A stretch of 10,433 bases of DNA from Flavobacterium sp. MC2016-06 (GCF_009711165.2 NZ_WMID02000061.1:1-10433); one strand, 5' to 3'. Counted from the stretch's first letter, positions 1-6,391 are shown. Numbers and translations are program-made. Notes: a model not told the origin generated them from the sequence alone.

Positions 1-225
1 GCAGGAAAAATGAATGCATCAGATATTGCAAAAGCAATTAAAATGGGTAAAGGCAAAGCTTCACTAAAAACAGTAAGTGGCGGTACGCTGACAGCTTGGA
101 TGAAAGGAAAAGATTTATACCTTACTGATGAAAACGGTAACAGCTCTAAAGTTACAATTGCAGATGTAAACCAGTCTAATGGAGTTATACATGTAGTTGA
201 TACTGTTTTATTACCAAAAAAATAA
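1..225 (+). CDS. Fasciclin (FAS1) domain protein, C-terminal fragment
   Basis: The reading frame is open from the first base of the window, so the gene starts upstream and only about 74 residues are visible. The ATG at position 10 is probably internal. The end of the fragment, with VTIADVNQSNGVIHVVDTVL followed by LPKK and the stop, is the signature C-terminal strand and H2-box region of FAS1 domains. This fold occurs in secreted or surface adhesion-type proteins in bacteria. The preceding GGTLTAWMKGKDLYLTDENG segment fits the family's beta-strand pair before that motif. Nothing follows the domain, so it is the last one in the protein. A strong hairpin terminator begins 20 bases after the stop. 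Family assignment is firm; the number of FAS1 domains, the signal peptide and the ligand cannot be seen. Confidence 0.9.
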   Translation, partial: AGKMNASDIAKAIKMGKGKASLKTVSGGTLTAWMKGKDLYLTDENGNSSKVTIADVNQSNGVIHVVDTVLLPKK

Positions 226-244
226 ACCGAATTTACTATAGTAT

Positions 245-274
245 AAAAAGTCCTGTATTATTACAGGACTTTTT
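245..274 (+). terminator. Intrinsic terminator of the FAS1 gene
   Basis: A 13-bp perfect inverted repeat (AAAAAGTCCTGTA at 245-257, TACAGGACTTTTT at 262-274) encloses a four-base loop. The right arm ends in a run of T, as expected for a rho-independent terminator on the plus strand. It lies just after the FAS1 stop codon. The A/T flanks would also let it act from the other side on the minus-strand small gene at 433-573. Confidence 0.85.
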
Positions 275-432
275 AAGTTTTAAATAGTGTTAGAAAATTA
301 TCATTTAGAAGTTAAAGTTAATACTACTGAAACTGTGACAGTACAGACGTAAGAAGAATGTTTTTAAAACCCCTCAAGTTTTCACACTTATATAATTTTT
401 ATTATTTTTTTAGAAAAGAATAGTATAGAAAA
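275..432. other. Intergenic stretch with no recognised feature
   Basis: These roughly 160 AT-rich bases lie between the FAS1 terminator and the end of the small minus-strand gene. I see no convincing reading frame, promoter pair or stable hairpin. A 22-codon frame beginning at 358 has nothing to support it. Confidence 0.5.
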
Positions 433-573
433 TTAATCTAAAGCACGTTTAGTTACAAAATAGCGGTAGCCAATAAGCGCCATCTGCCATTTTTTTGCTT
501 TAGTAATATCCAAACCTTGTTTAGTAAAACTGGGTAAAAGGACTTTGTTTATTTTGGCTAAAATTTTATACAT
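433..573 (-). CDS. Small conserved-looking hypothetical protein, 46 aa
   Basis: The minus strand carries an ATG (573-571) followed by 46 sense codons and TAA (435-433). The product begins MYKILAKINKVLLPSF and ends IGYRYFVTKRALD. It is basic, has an amphipathic N-terminus and no signal peptide, and its composition looks like a real protein rather than an antisense shadow. It sits between two terminators. A Bacteroidota -7-like TATCTTTG (598-591) lies 17 bases upstream of the ATG, which supports separate transcription. I have a weak recollection of similar 45-50 residue proteins across Flavobacteriia that carry unreliable labels such as SsrA-binding protein. It is far too short to be SmpB and I assign no function. 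Conservation of the YRY(F/W)VT-type ending in relatives would confirm it. Confidence 0.65.
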   Translation of the reverse strand: MYKILAKINKVLLPSFTKQGLDITKAKKWQMALIGYRYFVTKRALD

Positions 574-590
574 AGTAGGTTAATTTTTTT

Positions 591-598
591 CAAAGATA
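591..598 (-). promoter_or_regulatory. Possible -7 element for the 46-aa gene
   Basis: On the minus strand TATCTTTG matches the Bacteroidota -7 consensus TAnnTTTG. The only TTTG upstream (625-622) is 23 bases away, at the upper limit of accepted spacing, and it lies inside the terminator hairpin of the preceding operon. The predicted leader would be only about ten bases. This is a weak prediction. Confidence 0.3.
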
Positions 599-599
599 T

Positions 600-632
600 A
601 AAAAAAGACTTTGCAGTTTGGCAAAGTCTTTT
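600..632 (-). terminator. Terminator of the duplicated BlaI/M56 operon
   Basis: AAAAGACTTTGC (603-614) and GCAAAGTCTTTT (621-632) form a perfect 12-bp stem with a six-base loop. On the minus strand the stem is followed by seven T (606-600). It begins 30 bases after the stop codon of the last operon gene and is a good rho-independent terminator for leftward transcription. Confidence 0.85.
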
Positions 633-661
633 ATCGTGTTAAATAGATCGTATTTAGTTTA

Positions 662-2452
662 TTAGCTCCTTCTGGTCTCTTTTTGATACAGTATTATTTC
701 TTTTTGATGCTGTTTCATCTCTTTTTCGTGCTGCTTCATTTCTTTCTCATATTGTTTCATTTCTTTTTCACGAAGCTTCATATCAATCTGGTATCGTCTC
801 ATGTTTTTTTCATATTCTCGAGTATCACCAGATTTTTGATAAGTATCTTGACTGTATTTTTCCATATCAGCACTGTATTTATCCATTGCCAATTCGTACT
901 TTTTCATTTCTTCACCATAAACGATTTCACGCTGAGACATGATTTCATCCACTTGTTTTTCGTATGCAGTCATATCCGGTTCGTAAGCCTTCATTTTTTT
1001 CTCAAATTCAGACATTTCTTTTTCAAAATTTTTCATGGCCGTTTTGTCCTTTGGGTTTGCAGGTACAACAGGAGGTTTTGGCATTTTAGACCTATTCATT
1101 GCAGGCGGTGCTGGTAAAGCTCCTGACGGAAATGCTGGCGGCGTTGGTGGTGTTGGCGGTACTGGAGATGCTGTAGGATCTTCCTGATCTTCCGCTTGAA
1201 CATCTCTAACAATTATTCGATGATTTTCCATAACCATTGGCTCTTTAGGTTCTCTAGGTCCTCCATCTGTAGTTAAATTGATATTTTTAGATCCATCGTC
1301 CTCTGTTGTAATTACAATACCACAGTCTTTAATAGCTTCATTACCTTCAACTTGAATAGTTTGAGCTTCGTTATCGTCTTTTTTAATAGCTACTTTAATG
1401 CTGATTAATTCATTAGCAGCGTTTCTTTTTACATCAGAAATTACAGCATCGATATTATGATCTGCTTTTAATTTTTCTACAATAGCAGCAAGGTCTTGGT
1501 CTGAGCTGTTTTTATGAATTTTATAAATTTCTTTAAGTTTAATGTCTTTTTTAGCGATTTCCTTCTGACTTTGCTTTTTCTCTTGTGCTATGGTTTTAAT
1601 TTGAAATAAAACCACAAAGACTACAAGTGCTGGAACTATAGCATAATACTTCCAATAGTTTCTCTTTTTTGATTGATTTTTGTTTAACATGACGATTCGT
1701 TTTTTGATTAATGATTGATAAAAATGATTGGTGATTGAAACACAGCTTTCATGCGTTGTAATTTTTAAAAGCGTGTATTGATACGCTTTTTTGTCTGAAA
1801 GTTTTTTGGCAGCTTCGCAGTCGGCAATAAATTCCAGGTTTTGAATAATGGCTTTTTTGTAAAACCAGATTATAGGATTGAACCAAAATAGAATACAAAA
1901 TAATCTGGAAATCAATACATCTATCGTATGATTCTGATCACTGTGTACTTTTTCATGTTCAATAATATTCTCTAATTCTGTGGCACTGTACATTGATGAG
2001 TTGTACACGATATAATCAAAATAAGAGAATGGAGCGATATTTTCGTTAATATCAATAAATTTAAAATCAGCTTGCTGTTGTACTTTCTGTCCTTTTAAAA
2101 CGGAACTTAAACTATAAAAATCAAGAGCAAATTTTATTAGAAATGCACTAAAGCCAATAATATAAACAGCGATTAAAACTAAATTCCAATTGATTTCAAA
2201 TGTTTCTTCTAACGCAATAGTATTTGGTAGGTAAGCCGATGAATAACTAATATTTTGAATTGGAGCAGGATCAACCCAGACAATTTTAGTGTATACTAAT
2301 AAAGGCAGTAGAACCGAGGTTACTAAGCCTAGTAATAAAAACCATCTGTTGCTGTTAAAAAAGGTTTCTTTGCGCAATAATAAAAAATAAGCAAAGTAGA
2401 ACAAAACGATTAAGCCGCTTGATTTTGCGATAAAAATGAAAAGTGCTTCCAT
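662..2452 (-). CDS. BlaR1-like M56 membrane metallopeptidase, copy B (heptad-repeat tail)
   Basis: This 596-residue sensor protease belongs to the BlaR1/MecR1 (M56) family. Such proteins sense an extracytoplasmic signal and trigger inactivation of a partner BlaI repressor. Hydrophobic segments lie near residues 5-27, 36-56, 90-112, 180-198 and 270-286. The zinc site HEKVH is at 166-170, with the likely third ligand E207 in EFIAD. The residue after that motif is Cys212, where copy A has Arg. After the last membrane segment, residues 300-395 match copy A. The tail then differs completely: a Pro-rich stretch (about 426-466), then heptads with an aromatic or His residue and a Met three to four positions apart (476-595), including three near-perfect EKEMKQ(Y/H) units. 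No penicillin-binding sensor domain is visible. The ATG lies six bases after the stop of its BlaI partner. The signal sensed is unknown. Confidence 0.88.
   Translation of the reverse strand: MEALFIFIAKSSGLIVLFYFAYFLLLRKETFFNSNRWFLLLGLVTSVLLPLLVYTKIVWVDPAPIQNISYSSAYLPNTIALEETFEINWNLVLIAVYIIGFSAFLIKFALDFYSLSSVLKGQKVQQQADFKFIDINENIAPFSYFDYIVYNSSMYSATELENIIEHEKVHSDQNHTIDVLISRLFCILFWFNPIIWFYKKAIIQNLEFIADCEAAKKLSDKKAYQYTLLKITTHESCVSITNHFYQSLIKKRIVMLNKNQSKKRNYWKYYAIVPALVVFVVLFQIKTIAQEKKQSQKEIAKKDIKLKEIYKIHKNSSDQDLAAIVEKLKADHNIDAVISDVKRNAANELISIKVAIKKDDNEAQTIQVEGNEAIKDCGIVITTEDDGSKNINLTTDGGPREPKEPMVMENHRIIVRDVQAEDQEDPTASPVPPTPPTPPAFPSGALPAPPAMNRSKMPKPPVVPANPKDKTAMKNFEKEMSEFEKKMKAYEPDMTAYEKQVDEIMSQREIVYGEEMKKYELAMDKYSADMEKYSQDTYQKSGDTREYEKNMRRYQIDMKLREKEMKQYEKEMKQHEKEMKQHQKEIILYQKETRRS
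668..1027 (-). repeat. Heptad-repeat coding region in M56 copy B
   Basis: This stretch encodes residues 476-595, an irregular array of seven-residue units of the form (Y/F/H)-E-K-x-M-K-x. The aromatic position recurs at 476, 483, 490 and 497. After a one-residue slip it recurs at 512, 519, 526, 533, 547, 554, 568, 575, 582 and 589. The most recent-looking units are three 21-bp repeats at 707-769. The period suggests a charged helical or coiled-coil stalk built by tandem duplication. Confidence 0.8.
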
Positions 2453-2458
2453 AAACGA

Positions 2459-2830
2459 TTATTTTATTACTTCTTTTGGATTTTCGATCATAGCTAATAT
2501 TTCGCGTAATTCGGCTGCAGAGATTTTTTCTTCTTTAGCAAAAAACGAAACCATACTTTTATAAGAACTATTAAAATAGTTGTCAATTGCAGTATTCATA
2601 AAGCCATTTCTATACTCTTCAATACTCACAATCGGGTAATATTGATGCGTGTTTCCAAAAGCGTTATGACTCACATATTCTTTCTCCTCAAGATTACGCA
2701 CAATAGTAGAAAGCGTGTTATAATGAGGCTGATCTTCTGTAATCTCTGCCTGAATTTCTTTTACAAAAGCTTTTTTAAGCTTCCATAAAATGTGCATGAT
2801 TTCTTCTTCTTTGTTGGTTAGCTTTTGCAT
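2459..2830 (-). CDS. BlaI/MecI-family repressor, copy B
   Basis: This 123-residue protein is a full-length BlaI/MecI/CopY-type winged-helix repressor. Residues 1-70 form the DNA-binding domain, with the family pattern LTNKEEEIMHILWKLKKAFV and then YNTLSTIVRNLEEKEYV. Residues 80-120 form the dimerisation helices that the cognate protease pathway disrupts. It differs from copy A at only seven of the first 120 residues (26, 51, 54, 68, 72, 75 and 79), then has a different last few residues. The recognition-helix region around 36-48 is identical, so both copies should bind the same operators. Only 26 bases separate it from the upstream M56 gene, with no promoter or operator in the gap, so it is the third gene of one transcript. 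It precedes its M56 partner by six bases. Confidence 0.92.
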   Translation of the reverse strand: MQKLTNKEEEIMHILWKLKKAFVKEIQAEITEDQPHYNTLSTIVRNLEEKEYVSHNAFGNTHQYYPIVSIEEYRNGFMNTAIDNYFNSSYKSMVSFFAKEEKISAAELREILAMIENPKEVIK

Positions 2831-2856
2831 GATTAAAGAGATTTAATTTCTAAAGC

Positions 2857-4488
2857 TTATTTTCTAGTTATAATTTCAATTACACCATTCTTACCTTCAT
2901 CACCATATTTTGCAATTGCATTAGCACCTTTTAATACATTCATGCTTTCAATATCTAGTGATTCAAGATCATCAGTTGTAGTATAATTTGGTAAAACCAC
3001 ACCATCAACGATAATCAACTGTTTCCCAGTATTTTTTTTGTTAGATCTAATTATAACTTTTGGTTTCGCTTCATTATTAGCTATTACAGTAGTAACTTCA
3101 TCACCATTTACATTTGTATTTATACTTATATTAGTATTTACATTACTTTTTACAGTAGTGTTAGAAGTACCATTTACAGTAGTATTTGTTGCAGTGTTTG
3201 TAGTAGTACTTGTATTGTTAGTATCATTAATTTTAGCATCGGTAGTAGTTTTTTGAATTTTTCTAATTTTTACGATTTTTTCTTCTGTGTTCTCGCTATT
3301 ATCATCTGTAACTAAGCTGATTTTTTTAGTTCCATCTTCCTCTGTAGAAACAAGAATACTGCAGCCTTTAATAGCTGTAGAACCTTCTACCTGCATTGCT
3401 TTAGACTGAGTTGTACCATTTTTGATATCAAGTTTAATAGCAGTCAATTCGTTTTCAGAATTTCTTTTTACATCAGAAACAACCAAATCTACATTGTGAT
3501 TTAATTTTAAAGTTTCGGCGATTTGTTTTAATTCTTGATCTGTAGTAGATTTTAGAATTTTAAAAACATCCATTGACTTCATTTTTTCTGAGGTAACTCC
3601 TTTTTCAGCTACCTTTTTTTCGTGTGCAATAACTTCTACTTGAAATAAAAGTACAAATGCAATAAGTGCAGGAATTACTGTATAATACTTCCAGGAATTT
3701 CTCTTTTTTGATTGATTTTTGTTTAACATAATGATTCGTTTTTTGATTAATGATTGATAAAAATGATTGGTAATGGCAACACAATTTTCATGTGTTGTTA
3801 TTTTTAAAAGCGTGTATTGATAGGCTTTTTTATCGGATAACTTTTTAGCAGCTTCGCGGTCTGCAATAAATTCTAAGTTTTGGGAAATTGCTTTTTTATA
3901 AAGCCACACAACCGGATTGAACCAAAACAACATGCAGAATATTCTAGAAATCAATACATCTACCGTATGATTTTGGTCGCTGTGTACTTTTTCGTGCTCA
4001 ATAATATTCTCTAATTCATCTGCTGTGTAAAGTGATGAGTTGTACACTATATAATCAAAATAGGAGAAAGGAGCAATGTTTTCATTAACATCTACAAATT
4101 TAAAATCGGCCTGCTGTTTGATTTTCTGTCCTTTTAAAACCGAATTTAGCTTATAAAAATCCATTGCGAATTTTATTAATAATCCTAACAAAACAATACT
4201 GTAAACAGCCAGAGTTAGATAAAACCAATTGATTTCAAAAGATTCTTTTGCAATGGGCTGGGGAATATAAGTCTGCTGTAAATTTATATTTAGCGATGCC
4301 TCAGAATCAACCCAGATTGTTTTGGTATAAACCCAGAAAGGTAATGCCAAAGAAGTTCCTAAACCAGCTAGTAAAAACCATCTGTTGCTGGTAAAGAACG
4401 TTTCTTTGCGTAATAAAAAATAATAAGCAAAATAAAACACGATTAATAAGCCACTTGATTTTGCGATATAAATGAAAAGTGTTTCCAT
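2857..4488 (-). CDS. BlaR1-like M56 membrane metallopeptidase, copy A (TonB-plug-like tail)
   Basis: This 543-residue protein is the paralogue of copy B and is roughly 80% identical to it by eye from about residue 115 to 290. The start is ATG at 4488. A TTG two codons upstream is possible, but METLF aligns with MEALF of copy B and gives the same six-base gap after blaI. Membrane segments match copy B. The zinc motif HEKVH is at 165-169 with E206 in EFIADREA, the usual arrangement. After a shared domain (about 300-395), an Asn/Thr/Ser-rich linker (about 413-462) leads to a tail containing LIIVDGVVLP, IESMNVLKGANAIAKYGD and GVIEIITRK. That pattern matches TonB-dependent receptor plug domains, here without any barrel. 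I infer that the tail is periplasmic and mediates protein contacts or sensing. The cognate repressor is encoded immediately upstream. Confidence 0.88.
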   Translation of the reverse strand: METLFIYIAKSSGLLIVFYFAYYFLLRKETFFTSNRWFLLAGLGTSLALPFWVYTKTIWVDSEASLNINLQQTYIPQPIAKESFEINWFYLTLAVYSIVLLGLLIKFAMDFYKLNSVLKGQKIKQQADFKFVDVNENIAPFSYFDYIVYNSSLYTADELENIIEHEKVHSDQNHTVDVLISRIFCMLFWFNPVVWLYKKAISQNLEFIADREAAKKLSDKKAYQYTLLKITTHENCVAITNHFYQSLIKKRIIMLNKNQSKKRNSWKYYTVIPALIAFVLLFQVEVIAHEKKVAEKGVTSEKMKSMDVFKILKSTTDQELKQIAETLKLNHNVDLVVSDVKRNSENELTAIKLDIKNGTTQSKAMQVEGSTAIKGCSILVSTEEDGTKKISLVTDDNSENTEEKIVKIRKIQKTTTDAKINDTNNTSTTTNTATNTTVNGTSNTTVKSNVNTNISINTNVNGDEVTTVIANNEAKPKVIIRSNKKNTGKQLIIVDGVVLPNYTTTDDLESLDIESMNVLKGANAIAKYGDEGKNGVIEIITRK

Positions 4489-4494
4489 AGCCAA

Positions 4495-4863
4495 TTATTT
4501 ATCTTCTTTTGGATTTTCGATCATAGCCAGGATTTCGCGTAATTCTGCGGCAGAGATTTTTTCTTCTTTGGCAAAAAACGAAACCATACTTTTATAAGAA
4601 CTATTAAAATAATTATCAATAGCAGTACTCATAAATCCTTTTCTATAATCTTCGATGCTTATAATCGGGTAATATTGATGTGTGTTACCAAAAGCATTAT
4701 GATTTACATATCCTTTTTCTTCAAGATTGCGCACAATTGTAGAAAGTGTATTATAATGCGGTTGATCTTCTGTAATTTCTGCCTGAACTTCTTTTACAAA
4801 AGCTTTTTTTAGCTTCCATAAAATATGCATGATTTCCTCTTCTTTGTTCGTTAGCTTTTGCAT
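4495..4863 (-). CDS. BlaI/MecI-family repressor, copy A
   Basis: This 122-residue winged-helix repressor is the first gene of the four-gene leftward operon. The N-terminal domain carries LTNKEEEIMHILWKLKKAFV and the recognition-helix segment YNTLSTIVRNLEEKGYV. The C-terminal dimerisation region includes NYFNSSYKSMVSFFAKEEKI. In the family, such repressors bind operators as dimers and are inactivated when the BlaR1 partner is activated. The stop codon is six bases before the M56 ATG, the same spacing as in the second cassette. A promoter and three candidate operator boxes lie directly upstream, so autoregulation is likely. It is nearly identical to copy B. Gly51, where copy B has Glu, is the common residue after the recognition helix. 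Target genes outside this operon cannot be seen. Confidence 0.93.
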   Translation of the reverse strand: MQKLTNKEEEIMHILWKLKKAFVKEVQAEITEDQPHYNTLSTIVRNLEEKGYVNHNAFGNTHQYYPIISIEDYRKGFMSTAIDNYFNSSYKSMVSFFAKEEKISAAELREILAMIENPKEDK

Positions 4864-4880
4864 GTTTTCTAATTTTAATT

Positions 4881-4911
4881 CAAACCTACAACTATTTTTT
4901 TAGTTACACAA
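4881..4911 (-). promoter_or_regulatory. Promoter of the BlaI/M56 operon
   Basis: On the minus strand, TTG (4911-4909), a 20-base spacer and TAGGTTTG (4888-4881) match the Bacteroidota promoter consensus TTG-N(17-23)-TAnnTTTG. Transcription should start near 4875, leaving a leader of about 12 bases before the BlaI ATG at 4863. Candidate operator box 1 fills the spacer and box 2 covers the -33 element, so a bound repressor would block the polymerase. Confidence 0.7.
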
Positions 4912-4945
4912 CTATAAAAGCAGTTTGTTAACTAAATTTTTAGTT
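4890..4945. promoter_or_regulatory. Triple phased operator array, probable BlaI sites
   Basis: Three 16-bp boxes of the form AACTA-N6-(T/C)AGTT lie at 4890-4905, 4910-4925 and 4930-4945. Their starts are exactly 20 bp apart, with four-base linkers. Boxes 1 and 3 are perfect inverted half-sites; box 2 has CAGTT in place of TAGTT. Box 3 is the most symmetrical, with AACTAAA and TTTAGTT around a central TT. The spacing is close to two helical turns, so bound dimers would lie on about the same face of the DNA. The link to BlaI is inferred from position over the blaI promoter and from the dyad form of known BlaI-family operators. The half-site differs from the classic TACA/TGTA type. Confidence 0.7.
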
Positions 4946-4992
4946 TTGAAATGATTTTATTGGGCTTTTAGAGTTTGTTTTCTTTTTTTTTT

Positions 4993-5117
4993 GCGTGAGT
5001 GATAGGAGCAAGCTACCAAAGTAGCGCGTATAGCACGACAGCATCCTGATAAAAGGGCGAATATTCATAAAGAGAATAAGCCCTTTTATCAGGATGCTGG
5101 CACGCCCTAATAGGGAT
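4993..5117. repeat. Structured intergenic element, probably a dispersed repeat
   Basis: This GC-richer block contains three palindromic units. A small hairpin, GCTAC-CAAA-GTAGC, lies at 5012-5025. A perfect 20-bp stem is formed by CAGCATCCTGATAAAAGGGC (5039-5058) and its reverse complement (5080-5099), around a 21-base loop that can form a further 5-bp stem (5062-5066 with 5074-5078). A short palindrome, CCCTAATAGGG, lies at 5105-5115. It is downstream of the MFS gene, but neither strand has a T-run after the long stem, so it is not a standard terminator. The architecture resembles REP or MITE-like elements, and the motifs look like repeats I associate with Flavobacterium genomes. Copy number cannot be judged from one window. 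Confidence 0.6.
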
Positions 5118-5122
5118 TGAAA

Positions 5123-6340
5123 TTATTTTTGTACGGTGTGAATCATTTTATTGAGCCAAAAACAGCAAATCAATGAAAATGCGGCTAAAGTTCCCATAAT
5201 AATCCAATTGACTTGATAGTTGTAATGGTCAATGATTTCAAGTCCTGTTTTAGAACTTACTATATGAGCAAGGCTGAAACTCATCGTGTACAACCCCATA
5301 TATTGTCCTTCTTGGCCTTTTGGTGCACGACTTAGGGCAACTGCATTGACAAAAGGGAAAGAAAAGATTTCTCCGAAAGTGAGTAATACAATGCTGATTA
5401 CAAGAATTCCCACCCAGGAATCTAATAGTAAAATATAATATCCTGCAGCAATAAAAAATGATCCTAAAGCAATGTTTTTTATTTTATTAACTCCTTTACG
5501 TTCCAGCATACTAACAATAGGCATCTCTAAAAGAAAAACCAATAAACCGTTTATAGAAAGCAGCATTCCGGTTTGAAATTCACTCAGCCCAAATTTTTCA
5601 TTGTGATATAAAGGTAAAGTTGAAAATATTTGTAGGAAAACCATAAAAGTAATGAAGCTGATAAAAAGCAGTAGCCAAAATGGTTTGTCTTTGTAGATTG
5701 ATTTTGGTAAATCGGCTGCTATAATATTTTCAGGATCTACTGGTTCTTTCTTTTTTTCTTTTATACAAAATGCAAATATTGATATGGCAATCATGCACGT
5801 AATTCCGTCAACCCAAAATAAACCTTGATACCCCATTCCGATGATTATTAATCCACCCAATGCCGGTCCGGCGGTGAATCCTAAATTTACTGCCAGACGA
5901 ACAAGAGATAACGCACGAACTCGGTTTTCGGGTTTAGCGTAAACACTTAAGGAAACAAACATTGCAGGGCGAAACATGTCGGAGATTGCCATAATAACAA
6001 ACATTCCAATACATAATCCCCAGAAGGTAGTAATATATTGCAGTAAGATAAACAGGATTCCGCTCGTAAAAAGACTGAAAATCATTATTTTATAAAATCC
6101 TATTTTATCACTCAATTTGCCTCCAATCCATGAACCTAACATAGACCCAAGACCGAAGAAAACCATAATCCATCCTACTTCGCCATAAGAAAAATGCAAA
6201 TCTTCTTTTAGATATTTAGACAAAAAAGGCAGAACCATAGTTCCAGCCCTATTGATAAAAGTAATTAAAGCAAGAATCCAAACTTCGTGCGTGAATCCTT
6301 TAAAATTATTAATGTAGCGACCTAGAGTAGTTTTTAACAT
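5123..6340 (-). CDS. MFS transporter, DHA1-like drug/solute exporter family
   Basis: This 405-residue protein has about twelve hydrophobic segments in two halves joined by a charged cytoplasmic loop (about 192-218, KEKKKEPVDPENII), typical of major facilitator transporters. The family's motif A is clear between helices 2 and 3 at residues 73-84 (GGKLSDKIGFYK, with Asp78). RAL(S)LVRLAVNLGFTAGPALGG at about 143-164 matches the helix-5 motif C region found in antiporter-type exporters. It acts in the inner membrane, probably as a proton-coupled exporter; the substrate is not predictable. The ATG is preceded by an AT-rich divergent region shared with the DUF1684 gene. It points the same way as the BlaI operon but is separated from it by about 260 bases of promoter and repeat, so it is probably not co-transcribed. 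Confidence 0.88.
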   Translation of the reverse strand: MLKTTLGRYINNFKGFTHEVWILALITFINRAGTMVLPFLSKYLKEDLHFSYGEVGWIMVFFGLGSMLGSWIGGKLSDKIGFYKIMIFSLFTSGILFILLQYITTFWGLCIGMFVIMAISDMFRPAMFVSLSVYAKPENRVRALSLVRLAVNLGFTAGPALGGLIIIGMGYQGLFWVDGITCMIAISIFAFCIKEKKKEPVDPENIIAADLPKSIYKDKPFWLLLFISFITFMVFLQIFSTLPLYHNEKFGLSEFQTGMLLSINGLLVFLLEMPIVSMLERKGVNKIKNIALGSFFIAAGYYILLLDSWVGILVISIVLLTFGEIFSFPFVNAVALSRAPKGQEGQYMGLYTMSFSLAHIVSSKTGLEIIDHYNYQVNWIIMGTLAAFSLICCFWLNKMIHTVQK

Positions 6341-6391
6341 TAGAAATATATTTTTTGATGTAAAGTTAGAAAACTTTGTAAGCTTATGCGG

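Noticed and set aside
358..423. 22-codon plus-strand frame in the left intergenic region
   Set aside because: It is too short, AT-driven (Phe, Tyr, Leu, Lys), and has no promoter pair or recognisable motif.
683..1117. 144-codon open frame on the plus strand, rich in Phe, His and Leu
   Set aside because: It is exactly antisense to the heptad-repeat and Pro-rich tail of M56 copy B. Its composition is the mirror of Lys/Glu/Met codons and it has no promoter.
3038..3256. 72-codon plus-strand frame rich in Val, Phe and Leu
   Set aside because: It is antisense to the Asn/Thr-rich linker of M56 copy A; the hydrophobic composition comes from complementing AAY and ACN codons.
4489..4494. TTG start for M56 copy A two codons upstream of the ATG
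   Set aside because: The ATG at 4488 aligns with the start of copy B and gives the same six-base spacing after blaI; the TTG adds only two residues with no support.
662..4863. Beta-lactam resistance locus (bla/mec)
   Set aside because: BlaI and M56 proteins are present, but there is no beta-lactamase or PBP2a gene and no penicillin-binding sensor domain on either M56 protein. Resistance cannot be claimed.
6341..6391. Promoter for the MFS gene (TAACTTTA at 6368-6361, minus strand)
   Set aside because: It mismatches the last base of TAnnTTTG and has no TTG at a suitable distance, so the real promoter was not located.
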